From: Pyrinomonadaceae bacterium
Lineage (GTDB): Bacteria > Acidobacteriota > Blastocatellia > Pyrinomonadales > Pyrinomonadaceae
Direction: 5' to 3'
Length of the DNA: 64,000 nucleotides
Assembly: GCA_028284415.1 (NCBI GenBank)
Contig: JANQRU010000004.1
Coordinates: forward strand, 1,612,001 to 1,676,000
Position 1 is the stretch's first letter, and each line of letters starts with the position of its first letter. Position numbers and translations under genes: made by a program. The notes under the pieces were generated by a model. That model made no database searches, was not told the origin of the DNA, and saw only the letters and a program-made list of their open reading frames with translations. This document shows positions 60,313 through 64,000 of this stretch, piece by piece.

Positions 60313-62460
60313 TTAGGCGTAATCAACAAAAGGTATTCCCTTATTAGCCGCATCTGATATGGATTGTGCCAAAGGCGTAAACTCTGTTGGTGGAGGAGGA
60401 GGGCTAGGAGTTCTACTTCCCGCTACTTGTCCTGCCACAGCATCATCAGCTTCTTGTGGCTCAGTCGGTGCGGTTGGATTACTACCCATTCCAGAGCCAG
60501 CCATTCCGCCACTATTGATATTAACCATTTGTCCGCTGATCGAAACATTGGCGGGGCTTAAGCTTACAAAGCTACTTCCAACTTTAAGAGTCAAACTAGT
60601 GTTAGATTCAATGACTACATTTTGTCCGCCTTTTATATGAACTTCCGAGGTTCCATCAATAGCATAATTCTGTGTCGCCTTAAGTTGCATATTTTGAGCT
60701 TTTTCTGAAACAGTTCCGGTGACTTCTTCGTTCTTGTCTCCATTTACTTTCAGGTGTTTATCAGCACCGACCTTTTCAAACTGATTTTCCTCAACAATCA
60801 AGTGGCGATCGTTTTTAATTATTTCTTTTGCATCATTTTTGATGCGGACATCTAAATCTTTTTCTCCATGAATGAAGATTTGTTCCTCGCCTTTTTTATC
60901 TTCTATACGAAATTCATTAAAACCATCTCCGCCCTGACTTGAGTTTGATTTAATGCCTGATTTTGTTTTTTCATCAGGTAGTGTATAGGCGGGCATTGTT
61001 TCGGGATTATAGACGCAACCTGTGATTATTGGTTGATCGGGGTCACCATTAATAAAATGGACAATTACTTCCATCCCGATTCGCGGAATAAACATAGAAC
61101 CCCAACCGCTGGAAGCCCACACTTGAGCAACTCGAACCCAGCAAGAACTATCGGCATCGTTTTGCCCATGCCTATCCCAGTTAAATTGTACTTTCACACG
61201 TCCATATTTGTCCGTAAAAATTTCTTCTCCACCCGGTCCGACTACAACTGCAGTTTGTGCCCCTTGGATGGTTGGTTTAGGAGTTACCTGTGGTGGACAA
61301 TAGAGAGGCGTCCCTTGACCATGTGGAATACAATTAAATTCATTTTCATAGGGAGTTTCCTCTTCAGCCTCGGAGATATAACTTGGATTTTGAACTGCTT
61401 CGTGTTTTATCTCAGTTATTACATATTGAGCATTCAATTTATTATTTGGATGTTTTTGGAGTCCAAAACGGTGACCGGCAGTTAACGAGCAACAGTTAGA
61501 TTCCCCAATTAGCACATTATACTGCGAGTCAAGAGCGTTCATCATTGTTTCAGTGACTCTTTGTTTGTCATCGAAAACATTTTGTAGATTAGATGAATCT
61601 TCTCCACCCATTTTGTCTATTCCATCAACTTTACGGGCATAGCCTCCCGGGTGATTATAAATCTCCAGTTTTTGATTATCACCAATTGTATATAAAGAGG
61701 GTTGTTGACTCTCAAGATTATTGGTAGGCAGTTGAAAGGTATAATCCCTGTTCGTTATTTTACCGCTTTGAAGCCTATAACCTATTTTTAAGTCGTTGAT
61801 TCTAGGAATAAAGCCTTCGTCAGTTTCTAATGAAATATTGTAATTAATGATGTTTTTCGAAGGTGCGTCTTGATGAGATTGTGTGGTGTTTGCAAGGATC
61901 ATCTTATGTTTTGATTCCGTATGCTCAAAATAATAATAGATACCTTCTTCTTCCATAAGACGGCAGGCAAAATCAAAATCGGATTCTTGGTACTGAACAC
62001 AATAATTTCTCGGTTTAAAAGTCCCTTGAATCTCATTTGAAAATTCGAAACCTTTGAAAACTTCTTCAAGAATTTGCGGAATGGTCTTGTGTTGAAAAAT
62101 CCTGCTTTGAAATTTTTGAGTTAAAAGCCAAACGTGAGGGACAATCGTGACATCGTAAAACGAGAAACGGGCATTTCTGTTTCCTTTTGAAAAAGAATTT
62201 ACCATTCCGTTGAAAGTACGGCTTGTTCCGTCTCTTTGGGTAACGGTAATCGTAACTGCTTTACCAAGAATTTCACTTGGGTCAATATCAGTTGGTTCGT
62301 GCCCTTCTTCATCTTCAGCGTGTAGAAGTTGAGCCTCAATATGAAACATCCCCGAGATTTTTTCAACAGCTGTGAATTTATTTAAAAGTAAAAAGTCTTT
62401 ACCCAAAGGTGTATCAAGATAAAGAGTCCTGTTTTCTTGTGTTGTTTTACTTACCGTCAT
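60313..62460 (-). CDS. VgrG/TssI, type VI secretion tip protein
   Basis: 715 residues. The phage gp27-like head (about 15-380) has LLNKFTAVEKISGMFHIEAQ and DYTFQLPTNN. The gp5-like OB domain shows GPGGEEIFTDKYGRVKVQFNWD and IPRIGMEVIVHFINGDPDQPIITG. The spike helix region follows (HLKVNGDKNEEVTG, DGTSEVHIKGGQNVVIESN). The end is a Pro-rich tail (GSRTPSPPPPPTEF) that could anchor cargo or adaptor rather than a C-terminal enzymatic domain. It forms the spike trimer at the tip of the injected tube. Confidence 0.95.
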   Translation of the reverse strand: MTVSKTTQENRTLYLDTPLGKDFLLLNKFTAVEKISGMFHIEAQLLHAEDEEGHEPTDIDPSEILGKAVTITVTQRDGTSRTFNGMVNSFSKGNRNARFSFYDVTIVPHVWLLTQKFQSRIFQHKTIPQILEEVFKGFEFSNEIQGTFKPRNYCVQYQESDFDFACRLMEEEGIYYYFEHTESKHKMILANTTQSHQDAPSKNIINYNISLETDEGFIPRINDLKIGYRLQSGKITNRDYTFQLPTNNLESQQPSLYTIGDNQKLEIYNHPGGYARKVDGIDKMGGEDSSNLQNVFDDKQRVTETMMNALDSQYNVLIGESNCCSLTAGHRFGLQKHPNNKLNAQYVITEIKHEAVQNPSYISEAEEETPYENEFNCIPHGQGTPLYCPPQVTPKPTIQGAQTAVVVGPGGEEIFTDKYGRVKVQFNWDRHGQNDADSSCWVRVAQVWASSGWGSMFIPRIGMEVIVHFINGDPDQPIITGCVYNPETMPAYTLPDEKTKSGIKSNSSQGGDGFNEFRIEDKKGEEQIFIHGEKDLDVRIKNDAKEIIKNDRHLIVEENQFEKVGADKHLKVNGDKNEEVTGTVSEKAQNMQLKATQNYAIDGTSEVHIKGGQNVVIESNTSLTLKVGSSFVSLSPANVSISGQMVNINSGGMAGSGMGSNPTAPTEPQEADDAVAGQVAGSRTPSPPPPPTEFTPLAQSISDAANKGIPFVDYA

Positions 62461-62644
62461 TCAAATTTCCTCTTATCAATTACAATAAAATTCTTTGGCT
62501 AACAAAACTTTTAGCAATAGAATTTTGCCTAGTTGGCTTTACGTTTTCCATTTAACAAAAACACAAAAAGCCTTACTACTGAGTTTATGACGAAATAATT
62601 AACAAAAATTGCCGATTATCAATACTTTTAAAGCCACATGCTTT

Positions 62645-63628
62645 TTATAGAAAATCTGTCTTGGGAAAACTTGATTTTTTATATTTGCTCATAGAACCAT
62701 TTGGCTCAAATACATAAACCTGACCTTCCCATTTTCCAAAGTCAATTCCAGTTGCTTCAGTTTTACTATACTCCCAACCAAATATTTGGCTACTCATTTC
62801 ATTGGTCATATAAGTCTGAATTCGATCAGAGGCGATCACTTTAGCATCAGTTGATGAAGCCATTCGTTTACAAAAAAGCTGACCATCTCCGATTTTACCT
62901 TCATTCATAGGATGTGTGTAAGCTATTCCGCAAGATAACAAGACTATGTATTCAAACAAATTTCTCCATTCTGATACAAGATACATTGTTTTCAAGGACA
63001 AAGCCCGATTTCCAATAAAAACTCCATAACCTCCTACTCCTTCCCCGTCCTCATCAAAATCAGGAGTAAATTCTAAAAGATCTCCGAGCTTATCTTTGTG
63101 TGTACCGCTATAAGCTCCATGAGCCATGATTGTAAGTGCCTTCAAACGTTGATAGCTTGAAGCTTCATTAAGCAGTTTCTTTGCTGCAAAAGTAACTTTG
63201 GAAATGCAGGTAGCTAAAGGCACATTTGCATCTACTTTGATCAATGTTTCTTCTTTGGAATTAATTTTTGCATTGGGAGCAATGCTACCTTCAAGCAAAA
63301 CCACCCTTTTATGACTGATAGTTGGAGCAGGAACGGGTGTATAAGTCTGTTCTGGTTGAGGATCAAAACCTGGAGGAGCAGGTGTGAAATTTTTCATTGG
63401 ATACGACATCGGCAATTTGTAAGCTAACTTAGCCGATGTGTTCGGACCTACTATTCCGTCTATTTTTAATCCATTCATCCTTTGAAATTTTTCTACCCAC
63501 TGATGTGTGAGCGGACCAAACTTTCCATCACGTACTAACTGAGGATAATCAAGGGGATAAAGTTGATTAAGACATTTTTGCAAGTGTTCAACTTCTAAGC
63601 CCCTAGAGCCTCTTTTTAACATATTCAT
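62645..63628 (-). CDS. Putative T6SS effector: peptidoglycan-binding plus caspase-like domain
   Basis: 327 residues, no signal peptide, RBS AAGGGA before the ATG. Residues 1-72 form a PG-binding domain (LKRGSRGLEVEHLQKCLNQL, DGKFGPLTHQWVEKFQ, DGIVGPNTSAKLA). A Pro-rich linker (80-105) precedes a C-terminal domain. It has LKALTIMAHG (His170), an acidic loop and YIVLLSCGIA (Cys233). The His after a hydrophobic strand and the Cys after a second strand match the caspase-like dyad order of CHAT and DUF4347 proteins. This is a fold inference. Its position between tssH and vgrG makes a cargo role plausible. Confidence 0.68.
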   Translation of the reverse strand: MNMLKRGSRGLEVEHLQKCLNQLYPLDYPQLVRDGKFGPLTHQWVEKFQRMNGLKIDGIVGPNTSAKLAYKLPMSYPMKNFTPAPPGFDPQPEQTYTPVPAPTISHKRVVLLEGSIAPNAKINSKEETLIKVDANVPLATCISKVTFAAKKLLNEASSYQRLKALTIMAHGAYSGTHKDKLGDLLEFTPDFDEDGEGVGGYGVFIGNRALSLKTMYLVSEWRNLFEYIVLLSCGIAYTHPMNEGKIGDGQLFCKRMASSTDAKVIASDRIQTYMTNEMSSQIFGWEYSKTEATGIDFGKWEGQVYVFEPNGSMSKYKKSSFPKTDFL

Positions 63629-63674
63629 ATTTTATTTTCCCTTTGTTCGTTCTTTAATGCTTTACTTAAAAAAT

Positions 63675-64000
63675 TTACTTAACTTCATACACAAAGTTTT
63701 CATCGTCACCAACAGAAACGTGAATTCCTTCTATGTCTTCACCTGTCGCCATTTTAGATAAAACTTCTGTACTCATTTTCGGCAAAAGCGACCCGTTAAT
63801 GATGTTTATGACATTTCTTGCACCACTATCAACGTCCGTACAACGTTTGGCAATTGTATCAATTACAGACTCTTCATAAGTAAATTTCGTATTGTGATTG
63901 TTTTCAACACGTTTTTCGACTTTACCTAATTGTAGTTTAACAATCTCTTTGAGTACATCATCAGCGATCGGATAATACGGAACAGTTACCATACGTCCTA
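63675..64000 (-). CDS. TssH/ClpV C-terminus (partial, runs off the window)
   Basis: The open frame continues past the right edge of the window; I see the last 108 codons. The sequence VTVPYYPIADDVLKEIVKLQLGKV, then CTDVDSGARNVINIINGSLLPKMS, matches the C-terminal domain of ClpV-type AAA+ ATPases of type VI systems. The full protein should be about 850-900 residues. It disassembles the contracted sheath. The gene order supports a type VI island to the right. Confidence 0.88.
   Translation of the reverse strand, partial: GRMVTVPYYPIADDVLKEIVKLQLGKVEKRVENNHNTKFTYEESVIDTIAKRCTDVDSGARNVINIINGSLLPKMSTEVLSKMATGEDIEGIHVSVGDDENFVYEVK

Noticed and set aside
1..64000. tRNA, rRNA, tmRNA or CRISPR arrays
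   Set aside because: No cloverleaf with a TTCRANY arm, no ribosomal RNA stretches and no evenly spaced direct repeats were found by reading the spacers.

Overview
The window is an AT-rich bacterial chromosome segment, most likely from an Acidobacteriota lineage close to Blastocatellia. The pointers are a VWFA-related protein of the type common in that phylum, a Ser/Thr kinase with a TPR tail, a dispersed keto-acid dehydrogenase complex, many small lipoproteins and secreted proteins, and a Cys-rich membrane protein of a type I recall from Acidobacteriota and Bacteroidota. This placement is inferred from gene content; no rRNA, tRNA or CRISPR was seen.

Region by region. 0-7.7 kb: a truncated IS110-type transposase remnant, a CpxR/CpxA-like two-component pair, a secreted protein lying between two copies of a ~66-bp inverted repeat, a Cys-rich membrane protein, a VWA protein and an OmpA-family protein. 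8-18.5 kb: minus-strand metabolic genes, with E2, E1-beta and E1-alpha of a 2-oxo acid dehydrogenase complex separated by a lipoprotein hydrolase, a PKD-like secreted protein, an ExbD-like lipoprotein, a TPR protein, NhaA and a CaCA exchanger. E3 (lpd) is at 45.8 kb. 19-30 kb: two secreted HExxH proteins, a methyltransferase, a YCF48-like propeller, an AraC regulator, a sugar-lactone oxidase, an esterase, and several gene remnants that record past rearrangements. 30.4-33.4 kb: a three-gene minus-strand set (lysozyme-like, unknown helical, DUF1353) resembling a phage- or effector-type module. 33.4-38.6 kb: amidohydrolase, DUF3472 protein and class I HMG-CoA reductase (mevalonate route).

38.6-43.8 kb is a carbon-storage block: PhaR regulator, a phasin-like protein behind a promoter carrying two palindromes, a PhaF-like protein with a histone-like tail, a GNAT, a wax ester synthase/DGAT and a lipase. 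43.8-44.4 kb is a REP-associated tyrosine transposase (RAYT) framed by inverted REP-like arms. 44.5-58.2 kb holds serA, lpd with a structured RNA candidate upstream, rhodanese, lipoproteins, a BY-kinase flanked by 40-bp direct repeats, a large Ser/Thr kinase, a 55-residue small protein and fumC. 58.2-64 kb: a large nested palindrome, then a type VI secretion island on the minus strand (TssH C-terminus at the window edge, a peptidoglycan-binding protein with a possible caspase-like domain, VgrG, DUF4123 adaptor, PAAR tip and two accessory genes).

The most unusual signals are (i) hairpins built from degenerate short repeats, related in architecture but not in sequence, one of which lies inside the Ser/Thr kinase coding region; (ii) REP-like doublets with GTAG or GGAG guide tetranucleotides beside a RAYT; (iii) the putative T6SS effector; (iv) the multi-hairpin RNA ahead of lpd; and (v) the double-palindrome phasin promoter.
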